From NCBI GenBank assembly GCA_031427625.1, contig JANPNV010000071.1, positions 43,167-107,166 of the forward strand: a stretch of DNA of 64,000 bases, given 5' to 3'. The notes under the pieces are model-generated. The model ran no database searches and was not told the DNA's origin. It saw only the letters and a list, made by a program, of their open reading frames with translations. Shown in pieces: positions 28,069 through 39,100 of this stretch. Made by a program: the position numbers and the translations under genes. How positions within the stretch are numbered: the first letter of the stretch is position 1; every line of letters starts with the position of its first letter. Source of the stretch: JADKIH01 sp031427625. Its GTDB lineage: Bacteria > Bacteroidota > Bacteroidia > AKYH767-A > 2013-40CM-41-45.

Positions 28069-29163
28069 TTACAAGTTACCACGGAGGGCTTGTTCGCGTT
28101 CAATTGCTTCGAACAATGCTTTGAAGTTTCCTTTGCCAAAAGAACGCGCACCTTTTCTCTGTATGATTTCAAAAAACAATGTTGGTCTGTCTTCCACGGG
28201 CTTCGTAAATATCTGAAGTAAATATCCTTCTTCGTCTCTGTCGACAAGAATTCCCAGGTTTTTCAAAGTGTCGAGGTCTTCATCAATCTTTCCGATTCGC
28301 GCCTTCAGTTCGTCGTAATAGTTTGATGGTACGCGAAGAAATTCTACTCCACGTTTCTGAAGTTCTGTCACTGTCTTAATTACATCGTTTGTTAATACGG
28401 CAATGTGCTGAACTCCTGCGCCTCTGTAAAATTCAAGATACTCATCAATTTGTGATTTTTTCTTTCCTTCAGCAGGTTCGTTTATTGGGAATTTCACAAA
28501 ACCATTTCCGTTCGAAACGACCTTACTCATTAATGCAGAATATTCAGTAGAAATATCTTTATCGTCGAAGGTGATTATCATTTTGAAACCCATCACATCT
28601 TCGTAGAATTTCACCCACTTATCCATCATACCCAATTCAACATTTCCAACACAATGATCGATGTATTCAAGTCCGACAGACTCCGTTGCAAATGTTGATT
28701 TCGCCGGTTTATACCCTGGCATGAATATGCCTTTGTAATTTTTCCTTTCAACAAATGTGTGAATCGTGTCACCATAGGTATGAATGGATGAAAGTTTTAT
28801 CTCTCCCGATTCGTCTGATGAAACTGATGGCTGCGTATGCGCCTTGGCTCCGCGTGACATAGTTTCATAAAATGCTTTCTCAGAATCGTCAACAGAAAGC
28901 GCCAGTACTTTTACGCCATCGCCATGTTTTGAAACATGTTGGTTAATCTCCGATTCGGGGATGAAACTGGTAGTGAATACCAAACGGATTTTTCCCTGAC
29001 TAAGTACATAGGAAGCGCGGTCTTTAACACCGGTTTCCGGACCTGCATAGGCAATCAGGTTAAATCCGAAAGCAGATTGATAAAAATAAGCTGCTTGTTT
29101 AGCATTGCCGACCCAGAATTCGATATGATCGGTTCCTAATAGAGGGAGGAAGTCGTTTGACAT
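28069..29163 (-). CDS. hppD: 4-hydroxyphenylpyruvate dioxygenase
   Basis: A 364-aa enzyme with two glyoxalase-fold halves. The iron ligands are seen in the second half: His in YIDHCVGNVELG, His in GVQHIAVLTND and Glu in LFFEIIQRKGARSFGKGNF. That last stretch is the family signature. The reaction converts 4-hydroxyphenylpyruvate to homogentisate with oxygen, the second step of tyrosine breakdown, and needs air. No other gene of the homogentisate pathway is adjacent. Confidence 0.95.
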   Translation of the reverse strand: MSNDFLPLLGTDHIEFWVGNAKQAAYFYQSAFGFNLIAYAGPETGVKDRASYVLSQGKIRLVFTTSFIPESEINQHVSKHGDGVKVLALSVDDSEKAFYETMSRGAKAHTQPSVSSDESGEIKLSSIHTYGDTIHTFVERKNYKGIFMPGYKPAKSTFATESVGLEYIDHCVGNVELGMMDKWVKFYEDVMGFKMIITFDDKDISTEYSALMSKVVSNGNGFVKFPINEPAEGKKKSQIDEYLEFYRGAGVQHIAVLTNDVIKTVTELQKRGVEFLRVPSNYYDELKARIGKIDEDLDTLKNLGILVDRDEEGYLLQIFTKPVEDRPTLFFEIIQRKGARSFGKGNFKALFEAIEREQALRGNL

Positions 29164-29243
29164 GAGTAGTTATTTGATAATGAACCTTTTCAAAGGGTCA
29201 TAAGTAGATTGCAAAATTCGGTAAATCAAACTAATAAATCAAA

Positions 29244-31079
29244 TCACTTTTTGCCGCGTGGAGGTTGAATGCCGCGATTCTTAGCCATTTGTTCCATACG
29301 TTGCTGAAAGCCTGATTTCTTTATCGGTTTCTTTTTGTTTTCCTGAATCTGAGCATGAATTTTATTCTCGTCGATAAAGGCCTTAAAGAGATATTGCTGT
29401 CCAAAGCCGAACATGTTTGACAGGAAGTAATAATAGCTAAGTCCTGAGGAGTAGTTATTGAAGAACCCCAGGAATAAAATTGGCATCAGGTACATCATCC
29501 ATTTCATCTGAGGATTGGCAGCCGCAGTCATCTGCATATTCATTTTTGTGTAGATGAGTGTTGATACAGTCATCAGCAGAGTAAATAAACTTACATGACT
29601 TCCATAGAATGGAATATGAAAGGGAAGATTTAGTATTGAGTCGTAAGTAGAAAGATCCGACGCCCAGAGAAAACCTTGCTGTCGTAATTCGATGGATGAA
29701 GGGAAAAACCGGAACATGGCTATGAGTATAGGCATCTGTAAAAGCCCGGGAATACATCCTCCCAGCGGATTTACACCGGCCTTTTTATATAATGCCATGA
29801 CTTCCTGCTGCTTTTTCATGGCGTCATCTTTATGCTTCTCATTGATTTCTGCCATCTCCGGCTGAAGCACTTTCATTTTTGCCTGAGACTTAAAGGAGCC
29901 ATATGTGAGCGGAAGTAGAATTATCCTTACAAGAATGGTAAGTAATAAAATGATGATTCCGTAATTTAGGTTAAAGCTGTCTAGGAAATTGAATGTTGGA
30001 ATAACCAGATAGCGGTTTACGGCGCCGAAGATTCCCCATCCAAGCGGAATCAGTTTTTCAAGATTCAGATCGTCGATTTTTTTAAGTGTCTGATAGTGAT
30101 TCGGCCCGAAATAAAATCGCATCCCAAAAGTTTCCACGTGTTTCCTGTCGTAGGGAAGTGATAGTGCCGCCGACATTTTCTTTACGACAGTCTTTGATGT
30201 CGGGTCGGAATATGTTTCAACAACAGGGGATTCGAAACTGTTATCTGCAATCAGGACAGAAGAGAAAAATTGTTGTTTGAATGCAATCCATTTAACCTTC
30301 GTCTTGAGATTTATCTTTTCGCTTTTTGTCTCAGCGATATGGTCAACCTCTTCATCTGAAAATCTGTAGTAAATGGTAGAAGCAGCACGCTCATTTTCTA
30401 TACTATGCTCCTGACTTATTGCTTCATCTTTCCAATCAAGATTAAGGAAGGAGGCATTCGATGCAATCATATCTTCCATTCCGACTACATTGATATGGAA
30501 GTTTAATAAATATGAATTGTCAGGTAAGGAATATACATATTCAATATATCGATTGCTTCCTGCATTAAGCTTCATCGTAACAATTTTTGAAGAACCGGTT
30601 GTTCCGGCTGCTGCAAAATAAAGTTCGTCTGTATTGATGATCCTGTTCTGTGCGGCAAAACTAAGATTGAAAATAGATGAATCGCTTGAGAGAAGATTGA
30701 GTGGCTGTCCTGCCGAAGTTTTATAGTCTTTCAGCTGGACATTTTTAATTTTCCCACCCTTAGAAGAAATGGTAATCTTCAATAAATTATTTTCAAGTGT
30801 CAGAAGTTGTTCCAATCCGTTGGCTGCTTCAGAGAAATCTCCTAGGCGATTTTTTTCAGCTTCGGGAGATGTAGAATCGACAGCGACTATGTTACTATCC
30901 GGAATGGTTAACGTCCGGCTTTCTGTTAATGCGCGGTTTTGCAATTCTTCAACTTTGGCGATAGAATCACGACTGGCTTTCATCGCATTAAGTTCCTGCT
31001 GGCTCGGCTGAGTATAAAGCATATAGCCGATTATGAGAAAGCCAATTAAAGAAAGTCCGATGATGGAATTTTTGTCCAT
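29244..31079 (-). CDS. yidC: Membrane protein insertase YidC
   Basis: A 611-aa insertase of Gram-negative layout: an N-terminal helix (residues 5-21), a large periplasmic beta domain (about 80-345), then five membrane helices (about 370-575) and a basic tail. The conserved stretch GVNPLGGCIPGLLQMPILIAM, with the adjacent hairpin AMKKQQEVMALYKKA, is diagnostic. It inserts or folds inner-membrane proteins with or without the SecYEG channel. A TATCTTTG -7 box is upstream. Confidence 0.96.
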   Translation of the reverse strand: MDKNSIIGLSLIGFLIIGYMLYTQPSQQELNAMKASRDSIAKVEELQNRALTESRTLTIPDSNIVAVDSTSPEAEKNRLGDFSEAANGLEQLLTLENNLLKITISSKGGKIKNVQLKDYKTSAGQPLNLLSSDSSIFNLSFAAQNRIINTDELYFAAAGTTGSSKIVTMKLNAGSNRYIEYVYSLPDNSYLLNFHINVVGMEDMIASNASFLNLDWKDEAISQEHSIENERAASTIYYRFSDEEVDHIAETKSEKINLKTKVKWIAFKQQFFSSVLIADNSFESPVVETYSDPTSKTVVKKMSAALSLPYDRKHVETFGMRFYFGPNHYQTLKKIDDLNLEKLIPLGWGIFGAVNRYLVIPTFNFLDSFNLNYGIIILLLTILVRIILLPLTYGSFKSQAKMKVLQPEMAEINEKHKDDAMKKQQEVMALYKKAGVNPLGGCIPGLLQMPILIAMFRFFPSSIELRQQGFLWASDLSTYDSILNLPFHIPFYGSHVSLFTLLMTVSTLIYTKMNMQMTAAANPQMKWMMYLMPILFLGFFNNYSSGLSYYYFLSNMFGFGQQYLFKAFIDENKIHAQIQENKKKPIKKSGFQQRMEQMAKNRGIQPPRGKK

Positions 31080-31103
31080 TTATTTGTTTTGAAAAAAGGA
31101 GCG

Positions 31104-31111
31104 CAAAGATA
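31104..31111 (-). promoter_or_regulatory. Promoter -7 box before yidC
   Basis: Minus strand TATCTTTG, a perfect TAnnTTTG match 25 nt before the ATG at 31079. No clear -33 match. The box lies between the yidC start and the terminator of the upstream T9SS gene. Confidence 0.5.
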
Positions 31112-31147
31112 GAAATTATTCGTCGCCGTTGATTTATGGGTATTATG

Positions 31148-31176
31148 AAAAAAGCCGCCTTAATAAGGGGCGGCTT
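31148..31176 (-). terminator. Rho-independent terminator of the first giant T9SS gene
   Basis: An 8-bp stem (AAGCCGCC at 31152-31159 with GGCGGCTT at 31169-31176) and a 9-nt loop; on the minus strand the stem is followed by a run of six T residues (31153-31148). It sits 25 nt after the stop of the 31201-36057 gene, on the correct strand, and separates it from yidC. Confidence 0.85.
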
Positions 31177-31200
31177 ACAAAATAGTTTCTGTGTTTAGTA

Positions 31201-34200
31201 TCAGTTCTTTAGAAATTTTATCTGCCTGTATTCGTCAACAGAATTTTTATCTCCATTTTTAAGACGTAAATAATAAATTCCGGAGTTTATCTCAGAAATA
31301 TCAGTTGTGATTTTGTTTATGCCTTTTACTGCCTGGTGTGATTCTTCCTTTACGATCTGGCCGATAACATCAACCCATTGAAGAAAAATAATTCCTGCAT
31401 TTTTTTCATAAAAGGATGTACTGATATAATCACTTCCTGGATTTGGGTAAACAGTGAATAAATTTTTATTGTCTGAACAGTTGATCGCGACAATATCAGA
31501 ATAAGAAAAACGACCATCAATATCTACCTGTTTAAGTCTATAGTATCTGTTTGTTTTACAAGGATCATTATCAGGAAATGAATAGTATCTGGTTGATGTG
31601 CTCGTCCCATGACCAAAACCATTGACGATTCCCAGCGTGATAAATTCAGTTCCATCGTAACTTCTTTCTACTTCGAAATAATCATTGTTGGTTTCGGAGG
31701 CCGTTTCCCAAGTGCAGTATACTGATTCGCCCTTCGGCTCAGCATTAAAATAAAGTAATTCGACCGGCAAAGCAATATTTGTTTGCGCAGTCGTATAAAA
31801 ATGATTGAAGGAAGTGGAATCTTTGGCAGGGGCATTCATGCTGCTTCTCTGTGTATTTCCTGGAGTACTTGAAATCACACATGCGCCTTGTAATCTCCAT
31901 GAACTTGATAGGGAAGGGTTAGAAAGTGTATCTGATTTTACTACTGTCCAGCCCAAGCCGGTGTTGTTCGTAAATCCAGTGTTGAATAATGCAACATGGT
32001 AATTTCCTCCAAAGGTTGTGGTACTTCTTTTAAATGTCCAGTAGCCGTTATTAAAAAGCGGAAGATTCGCATACGTTGCAACGAGGCACTCTGATGCGAC
32101 GGGTCCCGGATTCGGAGGCCCGGCAGGCCATGGATTAAATATCGCCTGTATGTCGAACACAAGTGTGCTGCTTGTAAATGTAATATTAGCAAGTTCATAT
32201 CCTCCTGGTGAAAGTGAATCACCAACTGGGAAATCATAGGAGGCAGGTATTGGCGGGGAGGATGGTCCAACGGGGTTTGATATTTTCCGTCTCAATGTTC
32301 CATCAATATAACTTGTCGCATTATGACCGATGACAGAAGCAGGCAGATAATTTTTTACATTCACTTCGAGAGAAGATAGTGCACGAGTAACAATTTGTCC
32401 GGAAGTGAGTGTAAGAATAAAATCTATATTCATTGAACTAAATGAATTTCCATTCAGGTATAATTTGCCACCAGTTTTATTTATTCTTACACTATTGAGA
32501 CTTAATGTACTATTCGTGTTTGTAAATACTTGGTTTAAATTGCTGTAAAATTCTACAGTACTTCCGCCGATTCCCGTAAAGGTTGTCGAACCGTTAAAGT
32601 TTGTGAAGTTGCCACCGACTCTCAAATACTTTCCATTAATATTTAAAACACTCGTTCCGTTGATGGTTGTGAAATTACCTGCGACGTCAACGTTTGAATT
32701 AAATATTACAACACCACTTGAAGCTGGTTTATTTATTACAAAGTTGGAAAATGAATTTGTGCCAGTTAGTGTTCCAGAAATCGTCTGGTTCGTGTTTGCA
32801 TTACCGGAGAGCCGGACAGTTGATCCAGGTTCAGCTATGAATGTTCCGTTATTGATGAAGTTCCCGCAAACGTCGAGAATGAATGGCGATTTAAGGCGCA
32901 AAGAACCACCTGAATTGATGGTGATATTACGGACAGACATATTAGCAGATATAGTTGGCTGACGGCCCGTTCCTGCAGAAGTAATCACTGCATCGATGCT
33001 GCAAGAGGGAAGAGCATTACATGGAGCAGTGCCCCAGTTATTTATTGAACCGAACGATGTATCTACAGCACCTTGCCAGGTTACAGAAGGCGTAACAGCA
33101 GCTATTGGAGAGCTCATCCAGTCAAGTGTAAAACCCGTCGTTTGAAAAGGTGGATTCCAGTTATCTAAATTAATTAGAAATGTACGAGGGCTGCCTGTCA
33201 CTGTAATGGCCGGTTCCCAGTCGCCATTAGGATCGGGAATAGAAATACCAGTATGTCCTGAAATTGTTGTTACCCAGTTGCACCTGATAGATGGTATTGC
33301 ATGTGTCTGGATAAGTGAACAAGGGTTTGCAATATTTGTAATATCCCACATGATGAAATCATAATCAGAAAAAGTCTGCACATCGAATTGAAGTACTCCT
33401 GGATTAACAGTTACTTTATACCAGGCAGAATTTCTTTCTCCATTAGCCCAGCAATCATACGATGGAGAGAAGTCGCAGATGTTGCCATAGCCCAAAATTC
33501 CCGGATCGTTTACAATTATTGGAGATGGACCGCATACATCATAAGCACCATCACAATCTGCACCGGCAACAGGTGGGAAACTAGCTGCAGTGCCATCAAC
33601 GAAGGTTATATCAAAGGTTCCTGTTTGAGAATTATATCCGTCAACTGCGACGAATAATGTATCACCAGCAATGAGTCCGGATACTGTCAGCTCGGAAAAA
33701 TCATGATAAGATTGCGCTCCTTGAGAACCGCAATCGGGTCCATCATCATTACATCCTCGACTAATGGAAGATGTGGCTGCATTTGCACAACCTGTAGGAA
33801 ATGAATAGGCCTGAATTTGTGTATCAGAAAGTGATCGTGTGTGGGTACGGACTTTCACCGAACCACTTGCAGGAACCACCGCTTTGTACCAGACTGTATT
33901 AATTATTCCGCCGGCAACACACTGCGCTGCATTTGCTGGTTCACCTCCTGATCCGGCACAGGTATTAAATCCACTGGCAACACCTCCAAGGTTAACTAAT
34001 ATAGCAGTGCATGGAAGATCATTTGGCGGTGAGCAGGCACTTGAAATACATAAATCAAAACTTCCGCTATTCGCTGGGGCAACGGTCCATACTCTGATAT
34101 AATAGGTTGTTCCATTTGCGACAGGAATAGAAAGTAGAGGCATTCCGCTTCCGGCAGAATTGTCATCACAGGCAAAAAGAGAACCACTGGAAGCAGTACA

Positions 34201-36057
34201 GTTGATTCCGGTATAAACAGACATGGCAATATCTTGTGCAGGATTAATTGCACCTGGTTGTGTTTTAATGAGCAAGCTTCCTGAAAAGGCTGCAGTAAAT
34301 GAAAACCATACATCACCGGTAAGATTGTTTGTGAAGTTCCCACACGTTGGTGTCGGATAAGTAAAACTTGATGGAGTTGCACATTCTGTCGTATATGAAG
34401 AAAACAAGCATGACTGGTTGTTTGGCACACTTCCAAGACTGACGGCGCCACAGGCGTCATAAGGTTGGGACGTTCCAATACTCGTAATACTTATGTCGAA
34501 TGGTATATTTGAAGCAGGTGCACCTAATGGATTATTATCAATTAAAATATAATAGGTTGTTCCTGCCACCAATGAAACAGAATTGATTATTACATTTCCA
34601 GTGGCTGCTGTTGAACTTGCGATACAATGTGTAGACGGGCCAAGCAAATTTGGACATGCATCGAAAATAAAAACTCCAGGGTTTGCGCCTGTGCTGTTCA
34701 CTGATACTTTAATGCAACCATTTGAAGTTGGCGTGTAGGAAAAGACATAGTCTTCTCCGTTCATAAAAGGATCGTGACAGGCAGAATTGGCGCTATCGTA
34801 ATCGTTGATGAAACCTGATGTTGAAAGTCCTGTTGCACTAAAAGGTATTGAACATATTGAAGTTGACGATGAGCATGTGGTTCCGGAAGATCCGACTGGT
34901 CCTGCATCCCGAACACAAATTTTAAATTTCCCTGCAACGTCTCCATTGGCTGTCACTCGTATCCACAATACCTCCGTAAAACAAGTCCTGCTTACAATTA
35001 CCTCCCCGTAACCGGGATTAGTGAGACTTGTTGTTGCACATCCTAATGATACGCCTCCGCAACTAGAATACACTGATACGCTGGTTCCGGTTACACTCTG
35101 ACAAGTAGCAGGTGCTGTAGTAATTTTTACATTTGAAATTCCAGCTGGTTTTGTAAATTTAAACCATACATCATTTACGTCTGTCGTTGAACAGTTACCA
35201 CTTCCGGAAGTAACAGCATTGAATGTACTTGAAGTTGTATATGTGCAAGTATTATTTATCGTTCCAAGATCTAATGCAGGATAGCTTCCGGAGCAATTAT
35301 CATTTGGACTATAAGGTGTAAAAGTGAAAGAGCAATTGTATGGACGGAAATTTTGAGTGCCTCCCTGTCCAATGTTAATATTTTCAGAAACACTGTCAAC
35401 ATAAGCTGCATTACTTGCAGTGCAATTTACTGAGTAAAAATCTCCGGAACATGTTCCTGCAATTCCTATTGATGCTGATGGTATGAATGGAACGTAGGTA
35501 GTATTATTAGCATAATAGAAAGTCGTGGTGTTTGTTGTTCCATCGAGTTTTGCCCAGAATAGTGAAGAGGCTGCCGCAGGATTTGCATTTTGCCATTTGA
35601 CAGTCCAGCGTACCCACAAAACATTTGCAGGACTCACTACATAACTGATTAGTGATGAAGTAAGATTGTCCCAAAGTGGAGCGATGACAGGATATCCTGT
35701 TGTATTATTATTTAGCTGATTATTTGGAAAAGCGTTTCCGGAAAACACAACAGGTAAGGTTCCTACTGAAGAAGGAATCAATGCAAGCCATCCATTTGTA
35801 GAAACAACAAATTTGGTATAGGGCTGCCCAGCAAAAACAAATGACCAGCCGACAGCTGGCGAAATCAGGGTGTCAAATTCATCTTGTTGGGCGACTGTTG
35901 TTACATAATTTACACCGCCAGCAGGTAGTGCCGGTGGAGTAACAGTGCTGACAGTAAAAGAATGCGGAATGCCACTGGCTTGCTGAGCATTTATTAGCTT
36001 ACCATTGATGCATATCAGTCCAATTATTAATAGACATTGAGTAAAGATAATCTTCAT
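31201..36057 (-). CDS. Giant T9SS-exported surface protein with PPC-like and repeat domains (copy 1)
   Basis: A 1618-aa secreted protein. After a signal peptide (1-24) comes a NIDO-like domain (about 30-240, with FVVSTNGWLAL and FYYANNTTYVP), then three or four pre-peptidase C-terminal (PPC)-type beta domains, each with a D-V-W-F-x-F/S-F motif and paired cysteines (about 250-830), then beta-helix-like repeats (about 1060-1280), a fibronectin-type region (about 1450-1530; CTWETASETNNDYFEVERSY) and a T9SS type A sorting domain ending KFLKN. It is secreted to or anchored at the cell surface by T9SS; adhesion or binding of polymers is likely but not shown. The next gene upstream is a full-length paralogue. 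Confidence 0.85.
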   Translation of the reverse strand: MKIIFTQCLLIIGLICINGKLINAQQASGIPHSFTVSTVTPPALPAGGVNYVTTVAQQDEFDTLISPAVGWSFVFAGQPYTKFVVSTNGWLALIPSSVGTLPVVFSGNAFPNNQLNNNTTGYPVIAPLWDNLTSSLISYVVSPANVLWVRWTVKWQNANPAAASSLFWAKLDGTTNTTTFYYANNTTYVPFIPSASIGIAGTCSGDFYSVNCTASNAAYVDSVSENINIGQGGTQNFRPYNCSFTFTPYSPNDNCSGSYPALDLGTINNTCTYTTSSTFNAVTSGSGNCSTTDVNDVWFKFTKPAGISNVKITTAPATCQSVTGTSVSVYSSCGGVSLGCATTSLTNPGYGEVIVSRTCFTEVLWIRVTANGDVAGKFKICVRDAGPVGSSGTTCSSSTSICSIPFSATGLSTSGFINDYDSANSACHDPFMNGEDYVFSYTPTSNGCIKVSVNSTGANPGVFIFDACPNLLGPSTHCIASSTAATGNVIINSVSLVAGTTYYILIDNNPLGAPASNIPFDISITSIGTSQPYDACGAVSLGSVPNNQSCLFSSYTTECATPSSFTYPTPTCGNFTNNLTGDVWFSFTAAFSGSLLIKTQPGAINPAQDIAMSVYTGINCTASSGSLFACDDNSAGSGMPLLSIPVANGTTYYIRVWTVAPANSGSFDLCISSACSPPNDLPCTAILVNLGGVASGFNTCAGSGGEPANAAQCVAGGIINTVWYKAVVPASGSVKVRTHTRSLSDTQIQAYSFPTGCANAATSSISRGCNDDGPDCGSQGAQSYHDFSELTVSGLIAGDTLFVAVDGYNSQTGTFDITFVDGTAASFPPVAGADCDGAYDVCGPSPIIVNDPGILGYGNICDFSPSYDCWANGERNSAWYKVTVNPGVLQFDVQTFSDYDFIMWDITNIANPCSLIQTHAIPSIRCNWVTTISGHTGISIPDPNGDWEPAITVTGSPRTFLINLDNWNPPFQTTGFTLDWMSSPIAAVTPSVTWQGAVDTSFGSINNWGTAPCNALPSCSIDAVITSAGTGRQPTISANMSVRNITINSGGSLRLKSPFILDVCGNFINNGTFIAEPGSTVRLSGNANTNQTISGTLTGTNSFSNFVINKPASSGVVIFNSNVDVAGNFTTINGTSVLNINGKYLRVGGNFTNFNGSTTFTGIGGSTVEFYSNLNQVFTNTNSTLSLNSVRINKTGGKLYLNGNSFSSMNIDFILTLTSGQIVTRALSSLEVNVKNYLPASVIGHNATSYIDGTLRRKISNPVGPSSPPIPASYDFPVGDSLSPGGYELANITFTSSTLVFDIQAIFNPWPAGPPNPGPVASECLVATYANLPLFNNGYWTFKRSTTTFGGNYHVALFNTGFTNNTGLGWTVVKSDTLSNPSLSSSWRLQGACVISSTPGNTQRSSMNAPAKDSTSFNHFYTTAQTNIALPVELLYFNAEPKGESVYCTWETASETNNDYFEVERSYDGTEFITLGIVNGFGHGTSTSTRYYSFPDNDPCKTNRYYRLKQVDIDGRFSYSDIVAINCSDNKNLFTVYPNPGSDYISTSFYEKNAGIIFLQWVDVIGQIVKEESHQAVKGINKITTDISEINSGIYYLRLKNGDKNSVDEYRQIKFLKN

Positions 36058-36145
36058 GCAGTATACTTATCTCAGCCAATTTATGAAAAATTATACTTAT
36101 CATTTTTTGCAATTCAAAATAGATCATAAAAGGAAGATTATTTCA

Positions 36146-39100
36146 TCAATTTTTGAAGAACTGAGTCTGATGAAGGGTTGCTCCAATAGATGCATCAGAT
36201 ATTCTTAAAAAATATACTCCTGAAGAAAGTTCTTCTATTCCGCTGTTGATTATGTTAAACCCCTTCTGAGTTTTAATAATTTCCATGCGAATTAACCTGC
36301 CCGTAATATCAGTAATGCTTGCCTGTAAATCCTTATTGTCGTCGTTATAAAATTTATACACAATATAGGTATTCGCAGGATTCGGATAAAGTTCAATCCC
36401 TGATGTCTTCCTGCAGTTTACGGCGACAGGATCGGAGTAAGAAACTAATCCATCAATATCAACTTGCTTAAGTCTGTAGTAGCGAAGGTCGTCACAAAGT
36501 CCACGATCAATCAACGAATATTGTCTTTTTGTCGTGCTGGTTCCGTTTCCAAATCCATTCACTCGTCCGATATAGGAATATTTTTCTCCATCAGAACTTC
36601 TCTCTACTTCAAAATAATCATTGTTAGTTTCAGATGCAGTTTCCCATGAGCAGACAACATTTTCGCCTTTCGGTTCAGCTGTAAAGTAGAGCAACTCTAT
36701 AGGTAATGGCATGTCCGATTGGACAGTAGTGTAATTATGATTAAATGAAGTTGAATCTCTTGCAGGAGAATTCATATTGATACGCTGAGTGTTACCTGCA
36801 GTACTTGTCGTAACGCAAGTTCCAATTAATCGCCACGAAGATGAAAGACTTATGTTTGTCGCTGGAAGTGTATCGGTCTTTGCAACGGTCCAGCCCATTC
36901 CGGTATTATTTGTAAAACCGGTATTGTATAAGGAAATGTTATAGTTACCACCGAATGAGGCATAACTTCTTTTGAATGTCCAGTAGCCGTGATTGAAAAT
37001 GGGTCGGTTCGAATAAGTTGCTATGAAACATTCCGAAGCAACGGGACCAGGATTCGGTGCGCCCGCCGGCCATGGATTAAAAATTGCAAGTAAATCTGAA
37101 ACAAGTGTGCTTGTTGTAAATGTAATATTCGCATTCTCATATCCTCCCGGACCAGGCGTTACTGAATCGCCAACAGGAAAGTCGTAAGAGGCTGGAATTA
37201 TTGGTGAAAAAGGCCCAGCCGGATTTGAAATTTTTCTTCGAAGAAATCCATCGATAAAACTAGTTGCATTATGTCCAACGATAGTAGCAGGAAGGTAATA
37301 CTTGACATTTACTTCGAGTGAGGCGAGAGATCTGGTCACGATTATTCCGGCGGTTAATGTTAAAAGTGAGTCAATATTCATTTTACTGTTTACTCCTGTG
37401 AGGTACAGTTTTCCGGCAGTCTTATTCATTCGAACATTATTAAGACTGAGAGAACCATTCGTGTTTGTAAAATTCTTGTTTGCATTACCATCAAATTCCA
37501 CTGTGCTTCCACCAATGCCGGTAAATGTTGTAGTGCCGCTGAAGTTTGTAAAATCCCCTGCGACCTTCATGTATTTGCCATTGATGTTGAATATGCTCGT
37601 GATATTTGCAGTTGAAAAGTTTTCAGCTACATCGATATTTGATAAAAGTTGTACGCTGCCACTGGGCTTATTAATAACCAGATTTGCAAATGAATTTGTA
37701 CCTGTTAATGCTCCTGTTATTGTTTGAAGTCCGCCTCCGATAAATTGTATCGTTGATCCGGCTTGACAAACTAAGCTTCCAAAGTTTGTAAAGTTTCCGC
37801 AAACATTAAGCGTAGCGCCGGCTTGTATTGTTAACGTTGCTCCGGCATTTATAACAATATTTCGAACGCTTTTCGCTGCACCGATTGTTACATTCGGTTG
37901 TCTGCCATTTGATGTACTGTTGATAGTTGCATCAATTGCACATGACGGCGTTGTTCCGCAGTTACCCCAGTTAGTTGCTGTTGTAAACAGATTGTCTGTT
38001 GCGCCAGACCAGATTGCATTGGAAGGAGTTGATGATATAGATGTTGTCGACCAATGAAGAGTAAATCCTGCATTTACTGAAAGGTTATACACATTCAATA
38101 GTAATAAATATGTTCTCGGTGCTCCCGTAAATACAACTGAAGGAGAATAATAACCAGTACCACCCGGAGACAATCCCGTTGCAGCCGCTTGGGCAGCAAA
38201 ATTACACCCTGCAGATGGGAGTGATAGTGACTGAATTTGTGTACATGCATTTGAATTGCCGGTTACATCCCATAGTAAAAAATCAATATCAACACTTGCA
38301 GGAGTTAGAATATCAAAAGAGACTGTAGCGGTTCCTCCAGACAGGGCAGGGTCTGCTGTAAACTGATACCAAACAGAATTTCTTTCTCCGATTCCCCAAC
38401 AGCTGAAGTTTGAAGGAAGGTCACATATATTTCCATTATTTCTGAATCCGGGGTCAGCGACTACTATATCACTTGAACTACAGATGACTTGCGCCCCTGC
38501 ACAATCCTGCTGATATACAGGAGGAAATACGGTAGTGCTGCCATCGATAAAAGAAATTTCAAAGGAGCCGGTTAATGAATTTACACCATCAACAGCTACA
38601 AATATTGTATCGCCTGGTGTCATTCCTGAAAATAGTTGTTCAGAGAAATCACTGAATCCACCACTGCAAGGCACACCATCTGCATTACAACCCCGGCTTA
38701 CGTTAGAGGTTGCTGAATTCGAACATCCTGCAGCAAAAGTATATCCCTGAATTTGAGTGTCTGTGAGCGTAAGAGGATGTGTTCGCACACGTACAGATCC
38801 GCTGGCAGGTACAACTGCCTTATACCAAACAGTATTTATTGTACCACCGGCTACGCATTGTGCTGCATTTAAAGGTTCGCTTGTGCTGCTGGCACAGGTG
38901 TTGAAACCGGTTGCTGTTCCTCCAAGAGGAACTAATACGGAAGCACAAGGAAGATCATTTGGAGGAGAACATGCACTTTGAAAACAGATATCAAAGTTTC
39001 CCTGATTTTCCGGATTCTCGCTCCATACTCTGATGTAATATGTATTGCCGTTTACGACGGGTATCGAAAGACTAGGCATTCCATTTGGGCCCGAATTATA